Positions 40,887-50,025 are shown, numbered from the stretch's first letter. The stretch is 64,000 nucleotides of DNA from JADYZU01 sp964540965 (GCA_964540965.1 CAZIOT010000002.1:62001-126000), one strand, 5' to 3'. Numbers and translations: made by a program. The notes: generated from the sequence alone by a model not told the origin.

Positions 40887-41867
40887 ATGGACAAGGTATC
40901 GGGACAAAAGCGCGCAAGTCCGCATCTCTATCCGCCGGTCGAGGCGTTCGACCAGCGCATGATGGACATGGGCGACGGCCATCGCGTCCATGTCGAACAA
41001 TGCGGCAATCCCGCTGGGATTCCGGTCATCGTCCTGCATGGCGGGCCGGGCGGCGGCTGTTCGCCGGCAATGCGGCGCTATTTCGACCCGGCGGCCTATC
41101 GCATCGTCCTGTTCGACCAGCGCGGCTGCGGCAAGTCGACCCCGCATGCGAGCGTGGAGGCGAATACCACCTGGCATCTGGTCGCCGACATCGAACGCAT
41201 CCGCATGGCGCTGGGCATCGAGGCCTGGGTCGCCTTCGGCGGAAGCTGGGGCGCGACGCTGGCGCTGATCTATGCCCAGACCCATCCCGAAAGGGTGCGC
41301 GCGCTGGTGCTGCGCGGCGTGTTCCTGGCCACGCAGCCCGAGCTTGACTGGTTCTATGGCGGCGGCGCCGGGGCGTTCTGGCCCGATCTGTGGAAACGCT
41401 TCACCGACCCGATTCCCGAATCCGAGCGTGACGACCTGATCGGCGCCTATCACCGCCGGCTGTTTTCCGGCGACCTGATGACGGAAATGCGATTTGCCCG
41501 GCTGTGGGCGGGGTGGGAAAACGCGCTCGCCTCGATCGATTCCGACGGAACCGGCGGCGAAGGGCCGTCGGAATACGCAAGGGCCTTTGCAAGGCTCGAG
41601 AATCACTATTTCATCAACGGGGCCTTTCTGGACGACACGACCCGGATTCTGAACCGCATGGACCGCATCGCCCATATCCCCGGCGTCATCGTGCAGGGGC
41701 GCTATGACATGATCTGCCCGCCGGTGTCGGCGTGGCGTCTGGCGCGGGCGTGGCCGGCGGCGCGGCTGCATCTGGTCGGTCGCGCCGGGCATGCGCTGTC
41801 CGAACCGGGGATCACCGCCGAACTGGTCCGCACCATGGACCATTTCGCGCTGGGAGGGCTGGGATGA
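40887..41867 (+). CDS. pip: Prolyl aminopeptidase
   Basis: A protein of 326 residues, alpha/beta hydrolase of family S33 that removes N-terminal proline from peptides. It shows the oxyanion segment HGGPGGGCSP, DQRGCGKSTPH and the nucleophile Ser in FGGSWGATLAL, with a late Asp (GRYDMICP) and His (GRAGHALSE). The start MDKVSGQKRASPHLYPP at 40887 is preceded by AAGG. CCTATAT at 40871 is a possible -10, which would leave an mRNA with almost no leader. It ends in ATGA overlap with a substrate-binding protein gene. Confidence 0.92.
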   Translation: MDKVSGQKRASPHLYPPVEAFDQRMMDMGDGHRVHVEQCGNPAGIPVIVLHGGPGGGCSPAMRRYFDPAAYRIVLFDQRGCGKSTPHASVEANTTWHLVADIERIRMALGIEAWVAFGGSWGATLALIYAQTHPERVRALVLRGVFLATQPELDWFYGGGAGAFWPDLWKRFTDPIPESERDDLIGAYHRRLFSGDLMTEMRFARLWAGWENALASIDSDGTGGEGPSEYARAFARLENHYFINGAFLDDTTRILNRMDRIAHIPGVIVQGRYDMICPPVSAWRLARAWPAARLHLVGRAGHALSEPGITAELVRTMDHFALGGLG

Positions 41868-42952
41868 GCCGCCGTCCCCTTGCCCTGCAACGGATCAGCC
41901 GCCGCGGGCTGATTTCGTCCGCGGTGCTGGCGGGGGTTCTTTCCGCTTCGGGCGTGGCGGTGCAGGCGCGCGAACGGCGCGGCGTGCTGCGCCTTGGCCT
42001 GTCGGGCAGCCTGCCCGGCTGGGATCCGCGCGCCGGGCGCGGCAGTCTGGCCCGGGTGGCGCTGTCGGGCGCCGTCTATGAAACGCTGACCGAGATCACC
42101 GCCGCCGGCGAACTGACCGGAGAGCTTGCCGAAAGCTGGGAGCCGGGAGAGGGCGCGGCGGTCTGGACCGTCACCCTGCGCGGCGGCACAGCGTTCCACG
42201 ACGGCAGCCCGGTGACGGCGGGTGATGTCATCGCCTCGCTGGCCCTGCATCGCGACGGCTCGCCCGCCGCGCCGATCCTGCGCGCGGTTCAGGACATGCG
42301 CGCCCTGACCCCCCGGCAAATCCGCTTTCGCCTGGACGCGCCGGATGCGAATTTCCCGCTGCGGCTGGCCGATCCGCATCTGGTGGTGGCGCCCGGCGGA
42401 CGGTTCGACGGTATCGGCAGCGGGCTGTATCGGCTGGCCGAATTCCTGCCCGACGAACGGCTGCGCCTGATGCGGGTCGATGACCACTGGCGCGACAACC
42501 GCGCCGGCTGGTTCGAGGCGCTGGTGCTGCGCGCGATGCCCGATCCGGTGGCGCGCACCGCTGCGCTGATCGCCGGCCATGTCGATGCCGTCGATTTCCC
42601 CGCCGGGTTCGAGGCGCGGCGCGGCCTGAGCGTGACCGCCGCCGATGGCTATGGCGTGGCGCTCTTGCCCGAGGCCGCGTGCAGCGCCCTTGCCGCCGGC
42701 CTGCCGGTGGTCCCCGGTGCGCCGGACGAACCGCTGATCGCCGCGGCCGAAGGCTATGGCGATCCTGATCTGGGCGGCGTGCTGTATGGACAGGGCCTTG
42801 ACACGCTGGTGCCCGCAGCCGGCGGCATCGGCGCGGTCGCGGGGCATCTGCCGTTCCTGATCGGCCATAGCGACCGGCTGCGCCATGACGGCATCGGGTC
42901 GATGGGCCCGATGGATTCGGGGCGTATTGCGGAACGCTGGTGGTTCGCCTGA
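41864..42952 (+). CDS. Shortened family-5 peptide-binding protein of an ABC transporter (Tat signal)
   Basis: A protein of 362 residues. SRRGLISSAVLAGVLSASG is a twin-arginine signal. Domain I/II motifs are preserved (LAESWEP, FHDGSPVTAGDV), and the last residues RIAERWWFA are the usual end of such proteins. The family is usually ~500 residues; here the middle of the second lobe is missing (after about residue 280), with no frameshift. No permease or ATPase gene is adjacent. It is coupled to pip by ATGA. It may be a degraded remnant or a binding protein for a different purpose. Confidence 0.75.
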   Translation: MSRRPLALQRISRRGLISSAVLAGVLSASGVAVQARERRGVLRLGLSGSLPGWDPRAGRGSLARVALSGAVYETLTEITAAGELTGELAESWEPGEGAAVWTVTLRGGTAFHDGSPVTAGDVIASLALHRDGSPAAPILRAVQDMRALTPRQIRFRLDAPDANFPLRLADPHLVVAPGGRFDGIGSGLYRLAEFLPDERLRLMRVDDHWRDNRAGWFEALVLRAMPDPVARTAALIAGHVDAVDFPAGFEARRGLSVTAADGYGVALLPEAACSALAAGLPVVPGAPDEPLIAAAEGYGDPDLGGVLYGQGLDTLVPAAGGIGAVAGHLPFLIGHSDRLRHDGIGSMGPMDSGRIAERWWFA

Positions 42953-42956
42953 CGGC

Positions 42957-44252
42957 TCAGACGCGCACCTCGCGCTCCTCAAGCTCGCCCACGCCGAACA
43001 CCCGCTTGTAACGCTCGATTTCCGCCTGCGGACCCATGGCCTTGCGCGGATTGTCCGACAGTTTCACCGTCGGCCGCCCATCCGCCGACACCGCCTTGCA
43101 GACAAGGCTGAACGGCGCCAGCGCGTCGCCTTTGACCAGCCCGGTAAAGTCGTTGGTCAGCATCGTGCCCCAGCCAAAGGACACTTTCACCCGCCCGGCG
43201 AATTGCGCCTGCAACTGCGCGATGACATCCACGTCCAGCCCGTCCGAGAAGATGACCAGCTTTTGCCGCGGATCCTCGCCCTGCGCCCGCCACCAGGCGA
43301 TGGCGCGTTCGGCGCCCTCGGCCGGGTCGCCGCTGTCGATCCGCATCCCGGTCCAGCGCGCCAGCCAGTCGGGGGCGCCGTCAAGGAAGGATTGCGTGGT
43401 GAACGTGTCGGGCAGGATGATGAGGAGATTGCCCTCGTGTTCTTCCTGCCAGTCGGCCAGCACGCGGTAGGGCGCCTGCCGCAATTGCGCGTCACTGTCG
43501 GCCAGCGCGGCATAGACCATCGGCAGCTCATGCGCATTGGTGCCGATCGCCTCGAGATCGCGGTTCTTGGCGATCAGGCAGTTCGAGGTGCCGGTGAAAT
43601 GCGCCTCGCCCAGCCCCTCTTGCAGCGCCTGCACGCACCAGTCCTGCCACAGGAAGGAATGCCGGCGCCTTGTGCCGAAATCGGCCAGCCGCAGGTCGGG
43701 GATGGCGCGCAGGCGTTCGACCTTTTCCCACAACTTGGTCATGGCGCGGGCATACAGCACCTGAAGCTCGAACCGGCCCATGTCGCGCAGCACAGCGCGC
43801 GACCGCAATTCCATGATGACGGCAAGGGCGGGGATTTCCCACAGCATGACCTCGGGCCATTTGCCCTCGAAGGTCAGTTCGTATTGGCCGTCGCGCTTGT
43901 CCAGATGATAGGCGGGCAGGCGCAGCCCCTCGAACCATTCCATGAAATCGGGGCGGAACATCTGCCGCTTGCCGTAAAAGGTGTTGCCGCGCAACCAAGT
44001 GCTTTCGCCGCGGGTCAGGGACAGGGTGCGCACATGGTCCAGCTGTTCGCGCAATTCGCCTTCGTCGATCAGGTCGGCCAGCCGGACCGAGGTCGTCCGG
44101 TTGATCAGGCTGAAGGTGACATTGGTGTCGGGCCGGTTGCGGAAAACCGACTGGCACATCAGAAGCTTGTAGAAATCGGTGTCGATCAGCGACCGGACGA
44201 TGGGGTCGATCTTCCACTTGTGGTTCCAGACGCGGGTGGCGATGTCGACCAT
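42957..44252 (-). CDS. pncB: Nicotinate phosphoribosyltransferase
   Basis: A protein of 431 residues of the PncB type, making nicotinate mononucleotide for NAD salvage. DTDFYKLLMCQSVF near the N-terminus, FGTRRRHSF, FTGTSNCLIAK and GTNAHELPM, with the His that is phosphorylated, are all seen. GGAGGAATCCC precedes the ATG. It converges on the binding-protein gene with a gap of only 4 bp. Repeats upstream (44264-44321) may be its regulatory site. Confidence 0.95.
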   Translation of the reverse strand: MVDIATRVWNHKWKIDPIVRSLIDTDFYKLLMCQSVFRNRPDTNVTFSLINRTTSVRLADLIDEGELREQLDHVRTLSLTRGESTWLRGNTFYGKRQMFRPDFMEWFEGLRLPAYHLDKRDGQYELTFEGKWPEVMLWEIPALAVIMELRSRAVLRDMGRFELQVLYARAMTKLWEKVERLRAIPDLRLADFGTRRRHSFLWQDWCVQALQEGLGEAHFTGTSNCLIAKNRDLEAIGTNAHELPMVYAALADSDAQLRQAPYRVLADWQEEHEGNLLIILPDTFTTQSFLDGAPDWLARWTGMRIDSGDPAEGAERAIAWWRAQGEDPRQKLVIFSDGLDVDVIAQLQAQFAGRVKVSFGWGTMLTNDFTGLVKGDALAPFSLVCKAVSADGRPTVKLSDNPRKAMGPQAEIERYKRVFGVGELEEREVRV

Positions 44253-44263
44253 GGGATTCCTCC

Positions 44264-44321
44264 GTTGCCCCTGCGGGTTAGAGCAAGGGCAACCGGGCTT
44301 GTCCAGCAGCGGGCAACCGGG
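44264..44321. repeat. Inverted and direct GGGCAAC repeats upstream of pncB
   Basis: GTTGCCC (44264-44270) and GGGCAAC (44287-44293) form a 7-bp inverted repeat. GGGCAACCGGG occurs twice, at 44287-44297 and 44311-44321, 24 bp apart. They fill most of the 90-bp gap between pncB and the molybdenum hydroxylase stop. A regulator of NAD salvage could bind here, but no known motif is matched. The right part may also act as a terminator for the upstream operon. Confidence 0.35.
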
Positions 44322-44342
44322 GGATGTCCGCCCCCTGGCGCG

Positions 44343-46577
44343 TCAGACGAAATCCATCGCCCTGTTGAACGGCATCTCGCGCAGGCGCTGGCCGGTTGCG
44401 GCAAAGATCGCATTGGCCAGCGCCGGGGCGGCGGGCGGCACCGGCGGTTCGCCGACGCCGCGCACATGGGGACCGTTGGTCAGGCCCTGCACATGCACCC
44501 GCGGCGCGTTCGGCATGCGCAACCCGTCATGGGTGTAGAAGTTGGTCTGTTCGATGGCGCCGCCGGCATAGGTGATCTCGCCGTTGATGGCATGGCCCAG
44601 GCCCCACATCACGCCGCCCTGCACCTGATTTTCGAAATTCACCGGATCGATGACCCGGCCCACTTCGGCCGCGACCCAGACATCGTGGATGCGGATGCCA
44701 TTCTCGGTCGCCTCGACCTCGACCACTTCGGCTGTCGGCACGCCGAAGGCCAGGCAATAGGCGACGCCCAGCCCGCGGTTCGGCCCCGGATCGCGGCCCC
44801 AGCCCGAGGCTTCGGCCACCGCCTCAAGCACCTTGCGCGAGGGGTCGTGCCACATCAGGCGCAGCCGTTCCTCCATCGGGTCGGCGCCGGCGGCGTGAAT
44901 CAGCTCGTCCAGCGCGCAATCGTGGAAAAAGGCGTTGGTCGAGGCGCCGACCGACCGCCACGACGATACCGGCGCCAGCCCCGCCACGCGATAGCCGGTG
45001 ACGCGATAGTTCGGGATCGCATAGGGCTGGTCCCAGGCGCCGGCGACGATCATCGGATCGGCGCCCGGCACGGACATGCCCAGCCGCCCCATCTGCGACC
45101 CGGTGGGCGAGGTCATGGCGATGCCAAGATCAAGCGCCTGCACCCGGCCCTCGGCCACCGCGCCGCGCATCCGGCCCATGGCGATCTGCCGCGGGAAATC
45201 GTGGGTGAAATCCTCTTCGCGCGAGAAGGTGAGCTTGACCGGCGTGCCCTTGACCTGCACGGCGATTTCGGCGGCAAGGTCCGAGACCAGCGTTTCCAGC
45301 CGATGGCCAAAGGAACCGCCGGCCATCATGTTGTGCAGCCGCACTTGCGCCGGTTTCAGCCCGGAGATGCGGGCCACATTGGCGACGGCAAAGGCCGACA
45401 CTTGGGTCGCCGTCCACAGGTCGGCGCGGTCTTCGGTGACAAGGACAGTGGACGACAGCGGCTCCATCGGCTGATGGCCCACATAGGGCGCGCGGTATTC
45501 GGCGCTGATCGCATCGCCGGCAAGGGCGGCGTCGATGTCGCCGCCATCGCGCTTGCGGCTGTCGCGGAAATCCTCGGTGAAACTGGCGGCCACCTGCTGC
45601 CAGTGCGCGTCCTGTTCGGCCGGAAAATCCGCCGGCGCCCATTCGGCGGTGATCGCCTGCGCGCCGCGGATCGCGTGCCAGGTGGTATCGGCCAGAACGG
45701 CCAGCCCGTTCGTCACCGGCAGGACCTGCCGCACACCGGGCAGGGCCAGCGCGGCACTCGCGTCATGGGACAGCAGGGCCGAACGCTGCGGTGACAAGAG
45801 GACGGTGGCATGGACCATGCCCTCGACCTTGAGGTCGATGGCATAGGTCTGGGTGCCGGTGGCCTTGGCCAGCGTATCGGCGCGCTGGACCGTCTGGCCG
45901 ATCAGCCGCCAGTCGGCGGGGTCGCGCAGCGGTACGTCGCGGACCAGATCGACGGTGGCCGCCGTTGCGGCAAGGTCGGTATAGGGGATTGCGCTGCCAT
46001 CGGGCAGGATCACGGCGCCGTCCGCAGTCCGCAGGTCGGCGACCGCAACGCCGGTCTGCCGGGCGGCCGCGGCCTTGAGCGTTTCGCGGGCGCTGGCGCC
46101 GGCGGCGCGCATCTTTTCCCAGGCGTCGGGCACGGTGGACGATCCGCCGGTTATCTGCATCGCGGCGAATTTCATCACCGCATCGACCACCGTGCGCGCG
46201 CTTTCGGCGATCCAGCTGTCATCGGTGGCGGCAAAGGGCGCGCCCTCGGACGCGATGCCGGTGTTGTAATAGGCGCGGGCCGGCTGGCCGAAGTCGAGCG
46301 TGACCTGATCCAGCCGCACGTCCAGTTCCTCGGCCAGAAGCATCGCCTGCACGCTGGCGGCGCCCTGGCCGACATCATGGCGCGGGGTGATGATGGTGAT
46401 GCCGTTGCCGTCGATCTTGACGAAGGGGGTCAGCGCCGCCTCGCCCTCACCCAGATCGTCAAGCAGCGGATTGTGCGGGTCCTTCTTGTAGGCATAGACG
46501 CCGAAGGCGACCCCGCCGACGATGGCGGCAGAGCCGATCAGAAAGGTGCGGCGGGCGATGCGGCCGAGTTTCGACAT
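44343..46577 (-). CDS. Molybdenum hydroxylase large subunit (xanthine dehydrogenase family, IorB-like)
   Basis: A protein of 744 residues with a twin-arginine signal (IARRTFLIGSAAIVGG), so exported to the periplasm with its partner. The Mo-binding domains have RHDVGQGAASVQAML, GGSFGHRLETLV and GVGEPPVPPAAPALANAIF, the last with the active-site Glu. This arrangement, one large Mo subunit plus a small 2Fe-2S subunit and no FAD subunit, is that of isoquinoline 1-oxidoreductase and related aldehyde oxidoreductases. The substrate is unknown. It starts 3 bp after the small subunit gene. No electron-accepting cytochrome is encoded next to it. Confidence 0.87.
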   Translation of the reverse strand: MSKLGRIARRTFLIGSAAIVGGVAFGVYAYKKDPHNPLLDDLGEGEAALTPFVKIDGNGITIITPRHDVGQGAASVQAMLLAEELDVRLDQVTLDFGQPARAYYNTGIASEGAPFAATDDSWIAESARTVVDAVMKFAAMQITGGSSTVPDAWEKMRAAGASARETLKAAAARQTGVAVADLRTADGAVILPDGSAIPYTDLAATAATVDLVRDVPLRDPADWRLIGQTVQRADTLAKATGTQTYAIDLKVEGMVHATVLLSPQRSALLSHDASAALALPGVRQVLPVTNGLAVLADTTWHAIRGAQAITAEWAPADFPAEQDAHWQQVAASFTEDFRDSRKRDGGDIDAALAGDAISAEYRAPYVGHQPMEPLSSTVLVTEDRADLWTATQVSAFAVANVARISGLKPAQVRLHNMMAGGSFGHRLETLVSDLAAEIAVQVKGTPVKLTFSREEDFTHDFPRQIAMGRMRGAVAEGRVQALDLGIAMTSPTGSQMGRLGMSVPGADPMIVAGAWDQPYAIPNYRVTGYRVAGLAPVSSWRSVGASTNAFFHDCALDELIHAAGADPMEERLRLMWHDPSRKVLEAVAEASGWGRDPGPNRGLGVAYCLAFGVPTAEVVEVEATENGIRIHDVWVAAEVGRVIDPVNFENQVQGGVMWGLGHAINGEITYAGGAIEQTNFYTHDGLRMPNAPRVHVQGLTNGPHVRGVGEPPVPPAAPALANAIFAATGQRLREMPFNRAMDFV

Positions 46578-46580
46578 GGC

Positions 46581-47042
46581 CTAACCCCCCGCCAGTCGCT
46601 GCGCGGCATCGTGGATCGCGGCGCGGATGCGGGGATAGGTGCCGCAGCGGCACAGGTTGCCGGCCATCCAGTCGTCGATGTCCTGATCGCTGGGCTGCGG
46701 CACATTGGTCAAAAGGTCGAGCGCCTGCATCATCTGCCCCGACTGGCAGTAGCCGCATTGCGCGACCTGATGTTCGGCCCAGGCCGCCTGCACCGCATGC
46801 AGCGCGGCGGGGGTGCCGATGCCTTCGATGGTGGTGACGCTCGCGCCCTCAAGATCGCCGACAAGGGTCTGGCAGGACCGCACCGCCTGTCCGTCAACCA
46901 GCACCGTGCAGGCACCGCACAGGGCCTGCCCGCAGCCGTACTTGGTGCCCGTCAGCCCGACCACATCGCGCAAAAGCCAAAGAAGCGGCATGTCGGGATC
47001 GACATCCAGTGACCGGCTTTCGCCATTGATCGTGACCTGCAT
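46581..47042 (-). CDS. 2Fe-2S subunit of molybdenum hydroxylase (IorA-like)
   Basis: A protein of 153 residues. The plant-type ferredoxin cluster is given by YGCGQALCGACTV plus the Cys in VRSCQTL, and the second cluster by CGYCQSGQMM and LCRCGTYPRI. It conducts electrons from the Mo centre. There is no signal peptide; it would be exported as a complex with the large subunit. The ATG at 47042 has GAGGGCA upstream. The upstream open frame runs into the divergent promoter and is not coding. A possible AraC-activated promoter is at 47071-47098. Confidence 0.9.
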   Translation of the reverse strand: MQVTINGESRSLDVDPDMPLLWLLRDVVGLTGTKYGCGQALCGACTVLVDGQAVRSCQTLVGDLEGASVTTIEGIGTPAALHAVQAAWAEHQVAQCGYCQSGQMMQALDLLTNVPQPSDQDIDDWMAGNLCRCGTYPRIRAAIHDAAQRLAGG

Positions 47043-47070
47043 CGGCTGCCCTCGGGTTGCTTTGATTGGC

Positions 47071-47133
47071 AAGATAATGCCTGTTCCGGCAGTTTCACTT
47101 GCATATCGCGCCAATCCGCTTGCAAATTGCGCC
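47071..47133. promoter_or_regulatory. Direct-repeat AraC-type operator and promoter of the molybdenum hydroxylase operon
   Basis: CTTGCATATCGCGCC (47098-47112) and CTTGCAAATTGCGCC (47119-47133) match at 13 of 15 positions with a 21-bp period, two helical turns, as bound by AraC-type monomers. On the minus strand, a -35 (GTGAAA, 47098-47093) and a -10 (TATCTT, 47076-47071), 16 bp apart, are directly next to them. This is the normal layout for activation of the iorA-like gene. The right repeat nearly touches the AraC gene's own ATG, so autoregulation is possible. Confidence 0.6.
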
Positions 47134-47135
47134 TC

Positions 47136-48095
47136 ATGACCGACCGCCGCTATCCCGCCTCGCGCGAGTTCGAACCGGCCCTTGTCCGGCTGGGCCTTGA
47201 TCCCGCGCGCGTCCTGCGGCGGGCGCGACTGGCACCGGGGTTCCTGACCACTTCGCGGCGCGGGGTCACGGCCGAGGTGTTCTTTCGTCTGTGGGCGGCC
47301 CTGATGGCCGAGGCGGACGATCCCGCACTGCCGCTGCGTCTGGGCGAGGCCGCGGCCGAAGTCGAGCTGGTCGCCCCCGCCTGTCGTGCGCTGATCTACA
47401 GCCCCGACCTTGCCACCGCGCTGGACCGGCTGGCGCTGTTCAAGCAGGTGACGATGCCGCTACGGCTGGAAATCCGGCCCGGTCCCGGTCATCTGGCGGT
47501 GTCGATTGCGCCGATCGACGGGCTGGTGCTGCCGCCCGGCTTTGTGCTGATGCATTTCTCGTGGCTGCTAAGGCTGATCCGGCGCCTTCTGGGCGAAGAT
47601 GCCGCCGCGCTCTGGACGGTGTTGCCCGACCCGCCGCCGCCGCTGCCCGCCGAATTCGGCGAGGTGCGGCAGGGTGCGCCTCTGCTGGCCCTGCCGCTCG
47701 ACCTTGCCCTGCGCCCGATCCCGTCGCGCGACGATGCCGCCTGGGCCTGGACCGAGGCCGAGTTGAAGCGCGATCTGGCGATGCCGCTGGCCGCGCGGGT
47801 GCGCGCCGTGCTGCGCGAAAGCCTGCCCGCCGGCGAGGCGCGGGCCCAGTTCGTTGCCGCCGACCTGTGCCTGAGCCCGCGGACGCTGCAACGGCAACTG
47901 GCGGCCGAAGGCACCAGTTTCCAGGCGTTGCTGGACGAGGTGCGGGCGGCGATGGCGCAGGATTACCTGGCGCGCACCGACCTGTCGGCCGAGGAAATCG
48001 CCTATCTTCTGGCCTATCGCGACCCGTCGTCGTTCTATCGCGCCTTTCATGGCTGGACCGGCAAGACGCCGGGCCGGATGCGCCGCGCCGCCTGA
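47136..48095 (+). CDS. AraC-family transcriptional regulator
   Basis: A protein of 319 residues. The N-terminal part (about 1-195) fits the arabinose-binding-like domain of the OruR/ArgR-type branch. The C-terminal DNA-binding domain has FVAADLCLSPRTLQRQLAAEGTSF (first helix pair) and AEEIAYLLAYRDPSSFYRAFHGWTGKTPG (second), both given by their central residues LSPRTLQRQL and DPSSFYRAF. The ATG at 47136 has no obvious ribosome site. It is divergent from the Mo hydroxylase genes and probably activates them. It converges on dxs with a 3-bp gap. Confidence 0.88.
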   Translation: MTDRRYPASREFEPALVRLGLDPARVLRRARLAPGFLTTSRRGVTAEVFFRLWAALMAEADDPALPLRLGEAAAEVELVAPACRALIYSPDLATALDRLALFKQVTMPLRLEIRPGPGHLAVSIAPIDGLVLPPGFVLMHFSWLLRLIRRLLGEDAAALWTVLPDPPPPLPAEFGEVRQGAPLLALPLDLALRPIPSRDDAAWAWTEAELKRDLAMPLAARVRAVLRESLPAGEARAQFVAADLCLSPRTLQRQLAAEGTSFQALLDEVRAAMAQDYLARTDLSAEEIAYLLAYRDPSSFYRAFHGWTGKTPGRMRRAA

Positions 48096-48098
48096 GCC

Positions 48099-50024
48099 TC
48101 AGGCGCGCCGGCCGACGCGGGCGACGGCCAGCACCTCGAGCACCTTTGCCTCGATATCCGCCGCCGACAGCCCGGCCATGCGATACATCTCGGCCGGGCT
48201 GTCCTGGTCGATGAACGTATCGGGCAGCACCATCGACCGGAATTTCAGCCCGCTGTCGAACACGCCCTCATTCGCCAGAAGCTGCGCGACATGGCTGCCA
48301 AAGCCGCCAACGGCGCCCTCCTCGACGGTGATCAGGGCCTCGTGCCCGCGGGCCAGACGCAGGATCAGGTCACGGTCGAGCGGCTTGGCAAAACGGGCAT
48401 CTGCGACCGTCGGCCGCAGGCCGCGCGCCTCGAGCGCCTCGGCGGCGCGCGTCACCTCGGACAGGCGGGTGCCGAAGGACAGGATCGCCACGCGCGCGCC
48501 GTCCTGGATGATGCGGCCCTTGCCGATCTCGATCACCTGAGGATCGGCCGGGATGTCGACGCCGACGCCCTCGCCCCGGGGGAAACGGAAGGCGATGGGG
48601 CCGTCGTCGTGGGCGGCGGCGGTGGCGACCATGCGCACCAGTTCAGCCTCGTCCGCGGCGGCCATCACCACGAACCCTGGCAGATTGGCCAGGAAGGCCA
48701 CATCGAACGATCCGGCATGGGTGGCGCCATCGGCGCCGACCAGCCCGGCGCGGTCTATGGCAAAGCGGACGGGCAGCCGCTGGATCGCCACGTCATGGAC
48801 GACCTGATCGTAGCCGCGTTGCAGAAAGGTCGAATAGATCGCGCAGAACGGCCGCAGGCCGCCGGCAGCAAGGCCGGCGCTGAAGGTCACGGCATGCTGT
48901 TCGGCAATGCCCACGTCGAAACAGCGGCTTGCATACCGCTCCATGAATTTCGACAGGCCGGTGCCGTCTGGCATCGCCGCCGTGACCGCGCAGATCCGCG
49001 GGTCTTTCGCCGCCTGCGCCAGCAACGCCTCGGCAAAGACATTGGTATAGCTGGGGGCGTTGGTCTGGACCTTGGCCTGCTGGCCGGTCAGCACGTCGAA
49101 CTTGCCGGTGGCGTGTCCCCGGTCGCGCGCCTGTTCGGCAGGGGCATAGCCCTTGCCCTTTTTCGTGATGACATGGATCAGCACCGGCCCCGTCGCCCGC
49201 GCCTTGACGGTGCGCAGCACCGACAGAAGGCCCGGCAGGTCGTGGCCGTCGATGGGGCCAACATAGGAAAACCCCAACTCCTCGAACAACGTCCCGCCCA
49301 CGGTCATGTGCTTGAGCATGTCCTTGGCGCGCTTGGCGCCTTCGCGGAACGGTTCGGGCAGCAGCGACACGGCACCCTTGGCGGCGGCCTTGAGCTCCTG
49401 AAACGGGCCCTGGGCGTAAAGCCGGGTCAGATAGGCCGACATGGCGCCGACCGGCGGCGCGATCGACATTTCGTTGTCGTTGAGGATGACGAACAGCCGC
49501 TTGCCCAGATGGCCGGCGTTGTTCAGCGCCTCATAGGCCATGCCGGCGGAAATCGAGCCGTCGCCGATCACCGCGATGGCATCGCCAAGGCCGCCTTCGG
49601 CCGCCCCGCCCAGATCGCGGGCCACGGCAAAGCCCAAGGCAGCACTGATCGAGGTCGAGCTGTGCGCGGCGCCGAACGGATCATAGACCGATTCGCTGCG
49701 CTTGGTGAAACCCGACAGGCCGTCCTTCTGCCGCAGGGAGCGGATGCGGTCGCGCCGCCCGGTCAGGATCTTGTGCGGATAGGCCTGATGGCCGACATCC
49801 CAGATGATCTTGTCCTTTGGCGCGTCGAAAACGGCATGCAGCGCGACGGTGAGTTCAACCACCCCCAGCCCGGCGCCAAGATGGCCGCCGGTTTCCGACA
49901 CCGCCGAAATCGTCTCGGCCCGCAGATCCTGCGCCAGCCGATCAAGTTCGGGGTCCGACAGCCGCTTGAGGTCGGCGGGGATGGTGATCCGGTCAAGCAC
50001 CGGGGTCTTGGGTCGCTGGGTCAT
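48099..50024 (-). CDS. dxs: 1-deoxy-D-xylulose-5-phosphate synthase
   Basis: A protein of 641 residues, thiamine-diphosphate-dependent; it condenses pyruvate and glyceraldehyde 3-phosphate as the first step of the MEP isoprenoid pathway. ThDP motif GDGSISAGMAYEALNNAG and the early GGHLGAGLGVVELTVALH and DVGHQAYPHKILTGR are plain. The start at 50024 (MTQRPKTPVLDRI) follows GGAAGA and lies one base after the ispA stop. It ends the xseB-ispA-dxs operon, a common order in alphaproteobacteria. Confidence 0.96.
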   Translation of the reverse strand: MTQRPKTPVLDRITIPADLKRLSDPELDRLAQDLRAETISAVSETGGHLGAGLGVVELTVALHAVFDAPKDKIIWDVGHQAYPHKILTGRRDRIRSLRQKDGLSGFTKRSESVYDPFGAAHSSTSISAALGFAVARDLGGAAEGGLGDAIAVIGDGSISAGMAYEALNNAGHLGKRLFVILNDNEMSIAPPVGAMSAYLTRLYAQGPFQELKAAAKGAVSLLPEPFREGAKRAKDMLKHMTVGGTLFEELGFSYVGPIDGHDLPGLLSVLRTVKARATGPVLIHVITKKGKGYAPAEQARDRGHATGKFDVLTGQQAKVQTNAPSYTNVFAEALLAQAAKDPRICAVTAAMPDGTGLSKFMERYASRCFDVGIAEQHAVTFSAGLAAGGLRPFCAIYSTFLQRGYDQVVHDVAIQRLPVRFAIDRAGLVGADGATHAGSFDVAFLANLPGFVVMAAADEAELVRMVATAAAHDDGPIAFRFPRGEGVGVDIPADPQVIEIGKGRIIQDGARVAILSFGTRLSEVTRAAEALEARGLRPTVADARFAKPLDRDLILRLARGHEALITVEEGAVGGFGSHVAQLLANEGVFDSGLKFRSMVLPDTFIDQDSPAEMYRMAGLSAADIEAKVLEVLAVARVGRRA

Positions 50025-50025
50025 G

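Noticed and set aside
42885..45794. 969-codon open frame on the plus strand
   Set aside because: It lies antisense to pncB and the Mo hydroxylase large subunit, both with intact catalytic motifs.
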